Shown here piece by piece: positions 53,872-63,298 of a stretch of DNA of 64,000 bases (position 1 is its first letter; each line of letters opens with the position of its first letter). This DNA comes from Pleurocapsa sp. PCC 7327 (GTDB lineage Bacteria; Cyanobacteriota; Cyanobacteriia; Cyanobacteriales; Microcystaceae). The stretch is from the NCBI RefSeq assembly GCF_000317025.1, contig NC_019689.1, forward strand, positions 3,240,024 through 3,304,023, written 5' to 3'. Under the pieces are notes generated by a model that was not told the origin of the DNA, made no database searches, and saw only the letters and a program-made list of their open reading frames with translations. The position numbers were made by a program, and so were the translations under genes.

Positions 53872-55203
53872 ATGAGTAGGCGATCTCGGTCTGACATACC
53901 AGTATTTAATCTCCTGAGCATCGGTCATCGGGGCGTAGGCAAAACAGTTTTTCTCGCTGGCAGCTATACGGAGCTGTTAGCTAATCGGCAGAAAGAAGGT
54001 TCTCAATTTTGGTGGCTGGAGTTTCGGGATAGTCAGGGAAGAGAAAATATCGAAGGGATTCTGGAATACGTGGCGCGAACGGGTCAGTATCCCCCGCCGA
54101 CGATGAAAATTACGGATTTTAACTTTGCTCTGAAACATCGCCAGCGGCAGGAAGAAAAAACGAGCTGCTATTTTCGCTGGTGGGACGTTCCGGGCGAATC
54201 CTGTAACTTGCAGAACCCCGACTTTCAAAAAATGGTTCTGAGTTCCCATGGCTGCTGTGTCTTTTTTAATGGAAAGGCATTGGTTCACAATCCAAGATAC
54301 CTAGAGACGATCGAGGAACCAATCAAACAGATAGTTGCCATTGCTTCGTTGGTTAACCAGCATGGCTTAGATTATCCCTTTGCGCTGATTTTTACCCAAT
54401 GCGATTTGCTCGAACCCGGTCCAATCAGTCAACTGCAAATCGAAGCAAACTTGCAACCGCTGCTTGCTCGCCTCGATGCCGTCAACGCAAAGTATCAAAG
54501 GTTTTATTCGGCAATCCCGATTGTCTCCAACCAAGGGCAGTATAGATTAAAAGCAGTGGGAGCATCCGCCTCCATCGTCTGGCTGCTCTCGGAGTTGAAT
54601 AAAACCCATCAGTTTCAGGGACAAATTCCCTTGGAGAGTGGCTTAAAACGAAGCGTGCCTGCCAACAAACGCTCGTCGGTGGCGAGTTCTCGCAAATTCG
54701 TGCCGCTTCTGCTGATGTCGAGTCTCGGCTTGCTAGCAGTCAGCGCTGCTTTGTTCTTTGCCGTCAATGGAGCGTTCGGTCCGGCGCAAACGCCAGAACA
54801 ACAATTGACTCAGCAGTACGAGCGCATTCTAGAGAAAGACCCCGCTAATTTTGCCGCTTTAACCAATCTAGCCGACCTCTATATACAGCAAAAGCAGTTG
54901 GACAAAGCAATTCCTGTATTGGAGAAGATCGTCGAGCAGCCGACTAAGAGCTTCGATTTGCACTTCATTCTGGCTGATATTTATGCAGCCAAAGGGGATA
55001 AGGATCGGGAGGAAAAGGTCTACGATCGCGTACTCGCCCAACAAGCCAATAATTTTGATGCACTAATTAAAAAAGCCGTTTTGCGCGTCGAGCGAGGCGA
55101 TGAAGCGACAGCGAAAACGCTTTTTGCGAAAGCCGAGAATATAGCTCCGACTGAGGATTTAAAAGCTCAGGTTCGCTCTCTCGCCCAGCGCGCTCTTAAA
55201 TAA
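53872..55203 (+). CDS. P-loop GTPase-like / single TM / TPR fusion protein
   Basis: 443 residues. The N-terminal ~250 are a P-loop GTPase-like domain: Walker A GHRGVGKTVFLAG, Walker B/G3-like RWWDVPGESC, and TQCD as the G4-like motif. The domain resembles the 'DO-GTPase' type found in bacterial conflict and scaffold proteins. One membrane helix (FVPLLLMSSLGLLAVSAALFF, ~285-305) follows, then ~130 residues of TPRs (NFAALTNLADLYIQQKQLDKAI; FDALIKKAVLRVERGDEATAK). It should sit in the membrane with the GTPase inside and the TPRs outside. Partner unknown. Confidence 0.75.
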   Translation: MSRRSRSDIPVFNLLSIGHRGVGKTVFLAGSYTELLANRQKEGSQFWWLEFRDSQGRENIEGILEYVARTGQYPPPTMKITDFNFALKHRQRQEEKTSCYFRWWDVPGESCNLQNPDFQKMVLSSHGCCVFFNGKALVHNPRYLETIEEPIKQIVAIASLVNQHGLDYPFALIFTQCDLLEPGPISQLQIEANLQPLLARLDAVNAKYQRFYSAIPIVSNQGQYRLKAVGASASIVWLLSELNKTHQFQGQIPLESGLKRSVPANKRSSVASSRKFVPLLLMSSLGLLAVSAALFFAVNGAFGPAQTPEQQLTQQYERILEKDPANFAALTNLADLYIQQKQLDKAIPVLEKIVEQPTKSFDLHFILADIYAAKGDKDREEKVYDRVLAQQANNFDALIKKAVLRVERGDEATAKTLFAKAENIAPTEDLKAQVRSLAQRALK

Positions 55204-55211
55204 ATTGAAGG

Positions 55212-55244
55212 GAATAGGCTTTGCCTATTCTCCTCTCTTTTTTT
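55212..55244 (+). terminator. Rho-independent terminator after the GTPase-TPR gene
   Basis: 8-bp stem GAATAGGC/GCCTATTC with loop TTT, then TCCTCTC and seven T. It overlaps the last codon of the convergent glgA. Confidence 0.8.
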
Positions 55245-56685
55245 ACTTAGCAATTTGAGCTGAATTAGTCAACATCGCTAATTTTTCCTTTTCATCCTCG
55301 CTTAACTCGCCCGGTTGTCCCGTAATCTGTTTGTAAACTTTGATGTATTCTACTGCCGAGCGATACCAGCTAAAATCTTGCTGCATTCCTCGTTGTTGCA
55401 ATTTCCGCCATTCCTTCTTATAGCGGAAGCCTTCCCAAGCACGTACCATACAGGTAAATAGATCTAGCGGTTCGTAGCGATCGAACGCATAGCCCGTTCC
55501 CGTCTCATTTTCGGGGTCGTGGAAAGAAACGGTATCGACCAAGCCACCCGTGCGTCTGATGATGGGAACGCAGCCATAGCGCAGGGCTAACAGCTGACCG
55601 ATCCCGCAGGGTTCAAAGCGGGATGGCATGAGAAAGACATCAGCACCGCTATAAATTCGTCGCGCTAGAACGTCGTTATAGAGGATTTGCACGGACATGC
55701 GACCTCGAAAGCGAGAGGCAAGTTGCCACAGTTGCGATTCATAGTAGCGATCGCCCGTTCCTAGAATAACGATTTGCGCGTCCGTATACGCCATGAATCG
55801 CTCCAAAATATTCAGAACTAGATCGATGCCTTTCTGTTCCACTAGGCGAGTAACCATGCCGATGAGAAAGGCTTTTTTGTTCACTTCTAGTCCAACTTCT
55901 TCTTGCAGGGAAATCTTATTGGCTAGCCGTTTTTCGATAGTATCGATGGTATAGGTTTGATGAATGTATTTATCCGTTGCCGGATCGTAACTTTCGGTAT
56001 CAATGCCGTTGAGTATTCCGACTAAATTGCCGCTAATGTATGATAGCAATCCGTGTAATTGTTCCCCATAATTGGGCGTTTGAATCTGACGGGCATAGGT
56101 AGGCGAAACGGTCGTTACGCGATTAGCGTATTGAATAGCGGCTGCCATAACATTATCGCCTTGCATGTACCAAGGACACCAAGTAATTTGTTCCAATAAA
56201 GCGCGCCACGGTCCCTGATAGGCGAGGTTGTGAATAGTGAAAACCGTACTGATATCGGGCGATTGATGCATCCAAACCGGAATCATGCCCGTGTGCCAGT
56301 CGTGACAGTGAATGACTTGCGGTTTCCAACAATTCCAGGCAAATTCTGCCGCACCGTTAGAGAAAAACGTGAAGCGCCAATATTCATCTTCTCCAGAATA
56401 GATACGACGAGGATCGAACGCTGGATGTCCGAATAAATACAAGGGAACGTCGGTATCGGGTAGGGTGGTTTCATAGACGGCAAAATCTTGAAACATGGCA
56501 AATCCCCACCAGATCGGTTCTTTAGGAATCTCGATTTTATCGGCGAGAAAGCCATAGTAAGGCAAAAAAATCCGCACGTCATAGCCTAGCTTTCTGAGGA
56601 CTTTGGGTAGGGCGCCGACTACATCTCCCATTCCACCCACTTTGGCTATGGGGGCTGCTTCCGCAGCTACAAATAAAATTCGCAT
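55243..56685 (-). CDS. glgA: Glycogen synthase (ADP-glucose)
   Basis: Extends alpha-1,4-glucan chains from ADP-glucose, storing photosynthate. 480 residues. N-terminal [17 protein letters not shown] holds the KxGGL-like ADP-glucose motif (with Met in place of Leu). Further GT5 blocks are [42 protein letters not shown], and the C-terminal acidic/Glu region [32 protein letters not shown]. The WWGF insertion and size fit a cyanobacterial isoform (GlgA1/GlgA2 not separated here). Confidence 0.93.
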   Translation of the reverse strand: MRILFVAAEAAPIAKVGGMGDVVGALPKVLRKLGYDVRIFLPYYGFLADKIEIPKEPIWWGFAMFQDFAVYETTLPDTDVPLYLFGHPAFDPRRIYSGEDEYWRFTFFSNGAAEFAWNCWKPQVIHCHDWHTGMIPVWMHQSPDISTVFTIHNLAYQGPWRALLEQITWCPWYMQGDNVMAAAIQYANRVTTVSPTYARQIQTPNYGEQLHGLLSYISGNLVGILNGIDTESYDPATDKYIHQTYTIDTIEKRLANKISLQEEVGLEVNKKAFLIGMVTRLVEQKGIDLVLNILERFMAYTDAQIVILGTGDRYYESQLWQLASRFRGRMSVQILYNDVLARRIYSGADVFLMPSRFEPCGIGQLLALRYGCVPIIRRTGGLVDTVSFHDPENETGTGYAFDRYEPLDLFTCMVRAWEGFRYKKEWRKLQQRGMQQDFSWYRSAVEYIKVYKQITGQPGELSEDEKEKLAMLTNSAQIAK

Positions 56686-56790
56686 ATTCGCTTGGCTTTC
56701 CCTCAGTAGTTCGTTAGTTAGAGATTATAGGGGAGATAGGGAAGATGGAGGATAGCTCGAAAGATAGAAGACAAAGATTTGTTAAGTAAG

Positions 56791-57183
56791 CTAACTACTG
56801 GCAATTGGCTGACATTGGTGACACAAGCCAAAAAATTCGAGAGTATGATAGTAGATTTTAAACTGATGAGATTTTTCTAGTTTTTTTTCTAAATCGTGGA
56901 CGGGACATTCACTAATAGGAATCGATCGCCCACAATTGACGCAAGTTAGATGATGTTGGTCTTGTTGTGCCAAGCTATAGAGCGATTCCCCGGTTGCCAG
57001 CGTTCGCACCTGAACCGTACCCTGAAGTTTTAAGGCTTCTAGAGAACGATAGACTGTGGCTAATCCCATATTTTGCTCTCGATTGCGCAGTTCTATATAA
57101 AGTTCCTGCGCCGAAATAGCACGATTTAAAGTTTTTAGAAGGCGAAAAATTCTCTCTTGAGAGCGGGTGCGTTGGGCTTTCAT
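56791..57183 (-). CDS. Fur-family metalloregulator, Zur (FurB)-like
   Basis: 130 residues from ATG 57183 (a TTG two codons upstream is less likely). The winged helix reads ERIFRLLKTLNRAISAQELYIELRNREQNMGLATVYRSLEALK. The metal domain has HHLTCVNCG and CHQCQ, the two Cys pairs of the structural zinc site, and ECPVHDLE with His. The sequence pattern recalls the cyanobacterial Zur/FurB rather than Fur or PerR. It probably represses zinc uptake genes; none is adjacent. Divergent from purS. Confidence 0.8.
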   Translation of the reverse strand: MKAQRTRSQERIFRLLKTLNRAISAQELYIELRNREQNMGLATVYRSLEALKLQGTVQVRTLATGESLYSLAQQDQHHLTCVNCGRSIPISECPVHDLEKKLEKSHQFKIYYHTLEFFGLCHQCQPIASS

Positions 57184-57319
57184 TACCAATCTAGGATTTG
57201 CAACTTGCTATTAATTTTAATGTCTTTAGAAATATACATGTTTTTATCGTGTCGCCATTAAAGCAGTATAGATCGAATAAACTGGTAACTGGTAACTAAG
57301 GGAACGATCGCCAGAATAG

Positions 57320-57598
57320 ATGTCTCAAACATTTCAATCTCGCATTTATGTAACCCTTCGCCCTTCGGTTCTCGATCCGGCGGGAACGGCAGTAGAATCC
57401 GGACTCAAGCAGTTAGGCTATGAAGGGGTAGAAGGAGTCAGAATTGGTAAGTATATAGAACTGACACTAAGTGCAGAAAATGAAGAACGGGCGCTAGAAC
57501 AGTTGGATTTAATTTGCGATCGCTTCCTGGCCAATCCAGTTATTGAAAATTATCGCTTCGAGTTAACGCCGATTTCTAGTCCAGCATCAGTAGAATAA
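57320..57598 (+). CDS. purS: Phosphoribosylformylglycinamidine synthase subunit PurS
   Basis: The small dimeric subunit of the three-part FGAM synthase. 92 residues: YVTLRPSVLDPAGTAVESGLKQLGYEGVEGVRIGKYIELTL, the typical PurS fold. The stop is 3 bases from purQ, so they form one operon. PurL is not in the window. Confidence 0.93.
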   Translation: MSQTFQSRIYVTLRPSVLDPAGTAVESGLKQLGYEGVEGVRIGKYIELTLSAENEERALEQLDLICDRFLANPVIENYRFELTPISSPASVE

Positions 57599-57601
57599 AT
57601 T

Positions 57602-58324
57602 ATGAAATTTGGGATTGTTGTCTTTCCGGGGTCAAACTGCGATCGCGACGTGGCAATGGTGACAGAAGGATTGCTCTCACAACCGACTCGCATGGTTTGG
57701 CACCAAGAAACCGATCTTTCTGACTTAGACGTTGTCGTCCTGCCAGGAGGGTTCAGCTACGGCGACTATTTACGCTGCGGTGCGATCGCGCGTTTTTCTC
57801 CCGTCATTAAAAGCGTTGTCGAACATGCTAGGGCTGGCAAATTTGTTTTGGGAATTTGTAACGGCTTTCAGATCCTAACGGAAGTAGGTCTTTTACCCGG
57901 AGCACTAATCCGCAATCGAGATTTACATTTTATCTGCGATCGCGTTCCCATCCGAGTCGAAAATACTAATTTCCCCTGGACTCAAGCTTATTGTGCCAAA
58001 CAAGTCATTACCTTGCCGATTGCCCACGGCGAAGGTCGTTATTACGCCGATGAAGAGACGCTAAAAGCGTTAGAAGATAGCGATCGCGTTCTGTTTCGCT
58101 ATTGCACGCCAGCAGGAGAAATTAACGACATCGGCAACCCCAATGGTTCTTTGAATAACATTGCCGGAATTACCAACGAACAAGGCAATGTTTTGGGAAT
58201 GATGCCCCATCCAGAAAGAGCCTCAGATGCGCTTCTGGGCGCAACAGACGGTCGGAAACTGTTTGAAGGGTTGTTGGCAGCCAAATCTCCAACCGCAATC
58301 TTAGAAGTCGGAAGTCGCAATTAG
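57602..58324 (+). CDS. purQ: Phosphoribosylformylglycinamidine synthase subunit PurQ
   Basis: Glutaminase subunit; releases ammonia from glutamine for FGAM synthesis. 240 residues. Class I amidotransferase motifs are intact: [28 protein letters not shown], the nucleophile in [19 protein letters not shown], and C-terminal [10 protein letters not shown] with His and Glu. It follows purS with 3 bases between. Confidence 0.95.
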   Translation: MKFGIVVFPGSNCDRDVAMVTEGLLSQPTRMVWHQETDLSDLDVVVLPGGFSYGDYLRCGAIARFSPVIKSVVEHARAGKFVLGICNGFQILTEVGLLPGALIRNRDLHFICDRVPIRVENTNFPWTQAYCAKQVITLPIAHGEGRYYADEETLKALEDSDRVLFRYCTPAGEINDIGNPNGSLNNIAGITNEQGNVLGMMPHPERASDALLGATDGRKLFEGLLAAKSPTAILEVGSRN

Positions 58325-58466
58325 AAATAAATTATTGCTGTACGGGCGGATGTTTTCCACTAAGGGTTAGTAAATCTCTAGCGTTTTTAGATAAACTCGC
58401 CCCTACTAACGACTAACCACTAACTGAGAACTGGTCGCCGCTAAAACACAACCTATTTAAAAATTA

Positions 58467-58518
58467 AAGATCGCTTCGAGAGAACTTCCACTGAGGATAG
58501 TTTTTCTGAAGCGATCTT
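58467..58518. terminator. Inverted repeat between purQ and aqpZ
   Basis: 11-bp arms AAGATCGCTTC and GAAGCGATCTT separated by ~30 bases that contain TAGTTTTTC. It lies between convergent genes, so it may act as a transcription end; the large loop makes this uncertain. Confidence 0.4.
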
Positions 58519-58540
58519 AAGAGATTTGAATAATTATGCC

Positions 58541-59272
58541 TTACGTCATAGGTTGTTGTTCTGGTACTTCGGTCACTCTGGGTCTTACGTGTTCTTTGGC
58601 TAAAATTCCACTCCGGTACAGCCAGCCGCTAACAATTCCTGCGATGGAGGGAACGACTAGGAACAGCCACAGCTGAGAAATAGCTCTTCCTCCTGCAAAA
58701 ATAGCAGGTCCCAGACTCCGTGCCGGATTGAGCGAAGCTCCCGTCAAGGGCAGACCAACCAGATAAAATCCTGTCAGGGCAATTCCGATCGCAACTCCAG
58801 CCAATTCAGTCGGAACGCCTGCCTGGGTGGCACCTAAAAAGACAATGACAAACAGCAGGCTGGCGATGAATTCAAAGACGATCGCGGCTGCAATATTGTA
58901 TTCTCCTCCATAGTTATCTCCCCAGCCATTCTGACCGAGACCTCTAGCTGCAAGATCGTATCCTCCCAACTGTCCGGTCGCAATTAGCAATAACACGGCA
59001 GCGCCTGCGATCGCGCCTAACAGTTGAGCGATGATATAGGAACCCAAATCTTTACCCGTCATTCTGCCAGCAGTATACATTCCCAGGCTAACAGCCGGAT
59101 TGAGATGACAGCCAGAAAGGGAACCAATGCCATATGCCATGGCAGTAAAAGCAAAACCGAAGGCTAGAGCAATTCCTAAACTGCCTATCCGGTCGCCAGC
59201 GAGAACGGCTGCACCACAACCAAAAAGAACTAGAGTGAAAGTTCCTAGAAACTCTGCGAGGTACTTTTTCAT
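58541..59272 (-). CDS. aqpZ: Aquaporin Z
   Basis: Water channel, six membrane helices in the plasma membrane. 243 residues with both NPA boxes: GCHLNPAVSLG and GASLNPARSLGPA. LAEFLGTFTLVLFGCGAAVLAG starts helix 1 in the usual way. The selectivity-filter Arg follows the second NPA (NPARS). The long loop AARGLGQNGWGDNYGGEYN matches AqpZ. The tail is rich in Glu and Gln. Confidence 0.95.
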   Translation of the reverse strand: MKKYLAEFLGTFTLVLFGCGAAVLAGDRIGSLGIALAFGFAFTAMAYGIGSLSGCHLNPAVSLGMYTAGRMTGKDLGSYIIAQLLGAIAGAAVLLLIATGQLGGYDLAARGLGQNGWGDNYGGEYNIAAAIVFEFIASLLFVIVFLGATQAGVPTELAGVAIGIALTGFYLVGLPLTGASLNPARSLGPAIFAGGRAISQLWLFLVVPSIAGIVSGWLYRSGILAKEHVRPRVTEVPEQQPMT

Positions 59273-59446
59273 AATTTTTGTCTGTTATTAGCGGTCTAAA
59301 AAAAAATTTTATCATATCAGAAATATATCAAATTACTTATAAAGATATAGTTAATTTTGATTAAGTAAAAAAAAGTGTCAATTTATTAATTTTTCTTAAG
59401 TTTTTATGACGAGTTCTTAAAAAGATTAAAAACTCCTGATAAGGAC

Positions 59447-60577
59447 TTAAACTAATTGACGGCGGAAGCGACTGATACTAACTGATAAGATTATGACAGC
59501 AAAAAACAAAAGCACGATCGCGTGTTGCCAGAGTGCCCCTAAACCAATACCTTTTAACAGAATTCCACGCACGATTGCCACGTAATGCCGTAGGGGGTTA
59601 ACAAAAGACAAATATTGAAAAATAGTCGGCATACTTTCAACAGGAGCGATCGCGCCTGACAGTTGAATTAAAGGTAAATTAATAAAAAATGAGATGAGAA
59701 ATGCTTGTTGCTGGGTGCGAGAAATCGTTGCCAGCATAATCCCAATTCCAATTCCCACAAAAATATATAATCCCGATAAAACTAAAAACAGTAAAAAATT
59801 TCCTTGAAATGGAACTCTAAAAACAACTCTTCCTACGACTACAGCTAAAAGAACATCTCCCATAAGAAGGACAAATAATGGCACAATTTTAGCCAATAAA
59901 ATTTCCCAGGCTTCGGCAGGAGTCATCAGCAATTGCTCTAAGGTTCCGCTATCTTTTTCTCTAACAACTGTTCCAGCAGAAACCAGAGAACTAATCAGAG
60001 TAAAAATAACACCCATCATTCCCGGTACGAAAAACCAGCTACTAATCAGTCCGGGATTGTAAAGAAAAGTGGTTTGCAGATCGACTAAAGGTTCTGGGCG
60101 ATCGCTTTCTAAGTTTCGATTGTATTGTTCGATAATTTGATTGATATAACCATTAGCAATTCCTGCCGTATTTGCATCTACGCCATCGATAAAAACTTGG
60201 ATTTCTGCCGTTCTATCTTGAGAGATTTTGCGCTGAAAATCTGGTGGAATAACTAATCCTACCGTCAGTTTTCCTTCTCTAACTCGCTCGCTTAATTCTT
60301 CTTCCTTTAAGAAATAGCGATCGGCAATAAATATATTGTCAGTTTTTTCGGTCAAGGCAAAAACTAATTCTTGACTCTCATTAGTTTGAGCATAATCGAC
60401 GATTCCTAATTTAAGATTTTGTACGTCTGGATTTAAGGCAAATCCATAAATTAATAACTGAATTGTCGGAGGAAATAGCAAGAAGAAAATTAAAGATTTA
60501 TCCCTCAGAATTTGATTGATTTCTTTAATTGCCAAAGCCCAAAATCGGCTATTGAGGATTTTGTTGATGAAGTTCAT
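59447..60577 (-). CDS. ABC-2 type transporter permease
   Basis: 376 residues from ATG 60577 (an earlier TTG at 60583 is possible). One N-terminal helix (LIFFLLFPPTIQLLIYGFALNP) is followed by a large extracytoplasmic loop (~50-165) and five C-terminal helices with the ABC-2 signature REKDSGTLEQLLMTPAEAWEILLAKI. This is the YhbE/DrrB-like layout used for drug, lipid or polysaccharide efflux. No ATPase gene is within view, so the ATPase partner must be elsewhere. Confidence 0.87.
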   Translation of the reverse strand: MNFINKILNSRFWALAIKEINQILRDKSLIFFLLFPPTIQLLIYGFALNPDVQNLKLGIVDYAQTNESQELVFALTEKTDNIFIADRYFLKEEELSERVREGKLTVGLVIPPDFQRKISQDRTAEIQVFIDGVDANTAGIANGYINQIIEQYNRNLESDRPEPLVDLQTTFLYNPGLISSWFFVPGMMGVIFTLISSLVSAGTVVREKDSGTLEQLLMTPAEAWEILLAKIVPLFVLLMGDVLLAVVVGRVVFRVPFQGNFLLFLVLSGLYIFVGIGIGIMLATISRTQQQAFLISFFINLPLIQLSGAIAPVESMPTIFQYLSFVNPLRHYVAIVRGILLKGIGLGALWQHAIVLLFFAVIILSVSISRFRRQLV

Positions 60578-60624
60578 GGGCAATCGCCATCAAAAATTTC
60601 GTCTGAATTCAAATTAGAAACAAA

Positions 60625-60650
60625 AGAGCGATCCGAATCTGGATCGCTCT
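60625..60650 (-). terminator. Terminator downstream of rpe
   Basis: A perfect 10-bp stem AGAGCGATCC/GGATCGCTCT with a 6-base loop. On the minus strand it is followed by TTTTG. It lies 36 bases after the rpe stop. Confidence 0.65.
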
Positions 60651-60686
60651 ATCTCTAAAGTATCAATAATAGTGTCACGCGATCGC

Positions 60687-61394
60687 TTAAACTTTGGCTA
60701 ATTCCGGTTGAGGACGCTTGCTGTTGCGAACGCCTTCGATTGCTGCCGCATAGTCGGGTGCATTGAACACGGCAGAACCTGCTACGATCGCGTTAGCTCC
60801 TGCTTCTAAAACTTGCCAAGTATTAGCAGGTTTTAGTCCGCCATCTACCTCAATCCAGGGATCGAGTCCTTTTTCGTCGCACATCTGACGCAGCTTTTGG
60901 ATTTTGGGCACCACTTCGGGAATGAAGCTTTGACCGCCGAATCCTGGGTTAACGCTCATAATCAGAACTAAATCGCACAAATGCAGAACGTACTCAATTA
61001 GTTCCAACGGCGAAGAGGGATTGAGAACTACCCCGGCTTGTTTGCCGAGTTCCCGAATTTGGCTAAGCGTGCGATGGAGGTGAGGCGAAGCGTTATGTTC
61101 GGCATGGACAGAAATAATGTCCGCTCCAGCTTTGGCAAAATCGCCAACATATTTTTCGGGTTCCACAATCATTAAATGAACGTCCAACGGCTTTTTCGTG
61201 TAGGGACGAATCGCTTCTACAATCAAGGGACCAATGGTGATATTAGGAACAAAGCGACCGTCCATTACGTCTACGTGAATCCAGTCAGCGCCAGCTTCAT
61301 CTACGGCTTTTATTTCTTCTCCCAAGCGGCTGAAGTCAGCCGATAGGATCGATGGGGCAATAACAATCGGTTTTCGGGAGCGGGTTTGGGTCAT
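60687..61394 (-). CDS. rpe: Ribulose-phosphate 3-epimerase
   Basis: Interconverts ribulose 5-phosphate and xylulose 5-phosphate in the Calvin cycle and the pentose phosphate pathway. 235 residues from the ATG at 61394 ([17 protein letters not shown]); an ATG at 61442 would add 16 basic residues. TIM-barrel motifs: [49 protein letters not shown], and [11 protein letters not shown]. The catalytic acids and His ligands are present. A hairpin terminator follows. Confidence 0.95.
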   Translation of the reverse strand: MTQTRSRKPIVIAPSILSADFSRLGEEIKAVDEAGADWIHVDVMDGRFVPNITIGPLIVEAIRPYTKKPLDVHLMIVEPEKYVGDFAKAGADIISVHAEHNASPHLHRTLSQIRELGKQAGVVLNPSSPLELIEYVLHLCDLVLIMSVNPGFGGQSFIPEVVPKIQKLRQMCDEKGLDPWIEVDGGLKPANTWQVLEAGANAIVAGSAVFNAPDYAAAIEGVRNSKRPQPELAKV

Positions 61395-61650
61395 GGCTTG
61401 GGTTCTTCTCTCTAGGCTTCTTTTTCGGATCGATTTTAACAAAATCTTTGGTTTTTCTCTATTTCGTTAGAGGTAGCTTATTATCCCGAATAAAACGGAA
61501 CAATCGACTATTTGTAAAGAAGTATGTACAAAATTTTCTTTATACTCGCCATAACTTTAACTTTTATTAAATTGCCTTGTACTACCTATTGCTTCCTATT
61601 ACAAATGTTAGAAAGCAAAGTCAATATAGCTCGCATCCTACATTAAAACA

Positions 61651-62094
61651 ATGACACAGCAATTCATCCTCGCCCCCCGCTATCGTTTAGATGATGAATG
61701 TCTCTGGTTGGAAGGTATTGACCCATCTCGTCATTACTGGATCTCTGTCAATAGCGACAGCCAACTACAAGTTGCCATTCCAGGACTAATTGTGTCATCG
61801 ATTGAAGAATTGAGAGAAGTTATCTCGCGATTCCGGTCGCTTCAACCCCAGGAATCCATGACTGTCGATCGCATTGCTGGCAGTGGTTTTACTCTCCACT
61901 GCATCAGCAGCAACTGCTACGCCATTGAAGGTGAAGTAGCAGGTTCCCTTACTTGGCACTTGTTTGATAAAGAGAGTATTGAAAGTCTATTAATGACTAG
62001 CCATCAAGACTGGTTGCCCTCTCACAAAGAGATTGAACTGGGGCGCAAGCGTCTAGCCTTAGCTTTCGAGCAACCTGCCTATACCTCAGCTTAA
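61651..62094 (+). CDS. Hypothetical protein, 147 residues
   Basis: Soluble and acidic. YRLDDECLWLEGIDPSRHYWIS leads into a mixed alpha/beta sequence with SGFTLHCISSNCYAIEG and WLPSHKEIELGRKRLALAFEQ. No membrane segment and no catalytic motif I know. The clean start and length make a real gene likely; the 256-base upstream gap gives room for a promoter. It overlaps the end of the convergent carotenoid gene by 4 bases. Confidence 0.6.
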   Translation: MTQQFILAPRYRLDDECLWLEGIDPSRHYWISVNSDSQLQVAIPGLIVSSIEELREVISRFRSLQPQESMTVDRIAGSGFTLHCISSNCYAIEGEVAGSLTWHLFDKESIESLLMTSHQDWLPSHKEIELGRKRLALAFEQPAYTSA

Positions 62095-62486
62095 CGACGC
62101 AGTTGGGCTAGCTCTTCAAGAGAAGCTAATAATTTTACCTCGACTAAGAGAATTTCTTTAGCAGCATTAACAATGAATTGCCAAGCAACGTTGACCCCGA
62201 ATAAAGGTGTTTGTACCTTGCCTTGGATTTGAAATTCCGTCAGTCCGTCTTCTAATCCTTCAGCAATTCCTTTGAGGGGATAGAGTTGTAGTCCTTGAGC
62301 TTCAGTCTTTAGGTAATTCGCGATCGCTTCTCTTCCGACAATTGGGGATTCAAAAGGAGGACACAAGGCACCTTCAGCGGCGAATGAGCTTGCCGTCGCT
62401 TCAAAGTCACCTGCATTTAAAGTTTCAAAATAGCTCAGAATAACTGGCTCAGTAATTCCTTTGATGGTTAATCGAGTAGATATCAT
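62091..62486 (-). CDS. OCP C-terminal-domain homologue (CTDH, NTF2-like)
   Basis: 131 residues from ATG 62486. The NTF2-like fold matches the C-terminal domain of the orange carotenoid protein: VILSYFETLNAGDFEATASSFA, ALCPPFESPIVGREAIANYL, and FGVNVAWQFIVN. The Tyr19 and Trp102 positions appear to match the OCP carotenoid-ligand Tyr and Trp, and Cys42 could allow a disulfide as in known CTDHs. CTDHs transfer carotenoid to helical carotenoid proteins; the HCP gene is directly upstream. Alternative: a generic SnoaL-like protein, less likely in this context. Confidence 0.82.
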   Translation of the reverse strand: MISTRLTIKGITEPVILSYFETLNAGDFEATASSFAAEGALCPPFESPIVGREAIANYLKTEAQGLQLYPLKGIAEGLEDGLTEFQIQGKVQTPLFGVNVAWQFIVNAAKEILLVEVKLLASLEELAQLRR

Positions 62487-62516
62487 ATCAAATTTCCTCA
62501 AGCCTTTATTGAACAA

Positions 62517-62542
62517 TAAGAGCAGGAATATTCCTGCTCTTA
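62517..62542 (-). other. Perfect palindrome between HCP and CTDH
   Basis: 26 bp, arms TAAGAGCAGGAAT and ATTCCTGCTCTTA, in the 82-base gap between the HCP stop and the CTDH start. Without a long T run it would be a processing or attenuation hairpin. Confidence 0.75.
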
Positions 62543-62567
62543 ATCGGAGAGATTTCAAGGATATATC

Positions 62568-63068
62568 TTATGCCAGAGGATCGACTCCCATATCAGCAAC
62601 AGCATTGCGCAGAACCGTAATCTGTTGGCTGAAGTCTAATCTTTCAATCGCGGCGAGGACTTCGCTAGCCTCGCGACTCATCTGATAATTAGCAGGGACG
62701 GGAACGACAACACCTTCTTTCATTAATTCGGCTAACTGATACCAGAAAGCCAGCTTGGTATTGATGCTGAGAACTCCGTAGGAGCGGGTAATCGGAGTGC
62801 TGACTTTTCTGACTAGATCGCGCATTACCTGCAATTGCTCGTCATAGGACATTTGCTTGATTTGATTGAGCAATCCTTCAGCGAATTGCAGGCGAGCAGC
62901 ACCGGGAGCGGCCGGTGTAATAGAGCGACCCATTTGGGTGTAAGCAAACCAAAGTAAACCTAACTTGTCGTCTACTCCCAGACGCTGGTACCCAGCAGTC
63001 GTGGAGGGAACGTCAACAAACCGGGTGTTGAGCGGAAGATTTGCCGAAAAAGCTGGAGTGTAAACCAT
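62568..63068 (-). CDS. Helical carotenoid protein (OCP N-terminal-domain homologue)
   Basis: 166 residues of the all-helical Carotenoid_N domain: NTRFVDVPSTTAGYQRLGVDDKLGLLWFAYTQMG, then RLQFAEGLLNQIKQMSYDEQLQVMRDLV, and the second half TKLAFWYQLAELMKEGVVVPVPANYQMS. No linker or C-terminal domain is present, so it is an HCP and not an OCP. HCPs bind keto-carotenoid and quench singlet oxygen or phycobilisomes according to clade. Upstream of CTDH on the same strand. Confidence 0.9.
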   Translation of the reverse strand: MVYTPAFSANLPLNTRFVDVPSTTAGYQRLGVDDKLGLLWFAYTQMGRSITPAAPGAARLQFAEGLLNQIKQMSYDEQLQVMRDLVRKVSTPITRSYGVLSINTKLAFWYQLAELMKEGVVVPVPANYQMSREASEVLAAIERLDFSQQITVLRNAVADMGVDPLA

Positions 63069-63298
63069 AGTTAATCTAGGAGGTTTTCTAGTGTTGACTG
63101 GAGACGCTTTAGATTTGCCTCGCCTCCTTACTTTCTATTTTGTAACAATTTTTTTATAAATTGCAAATAAACTTTACAAATAAATCTGATAAGAATATTT
63201 TAATGATGAGAATTTTCTCATAAAAAAAGATAAAGAGTAGAAGAAAAAATCTCCTACCCATTACTTAAAATTAAGGAGAAAAGCTTTAAATGTTGCAC

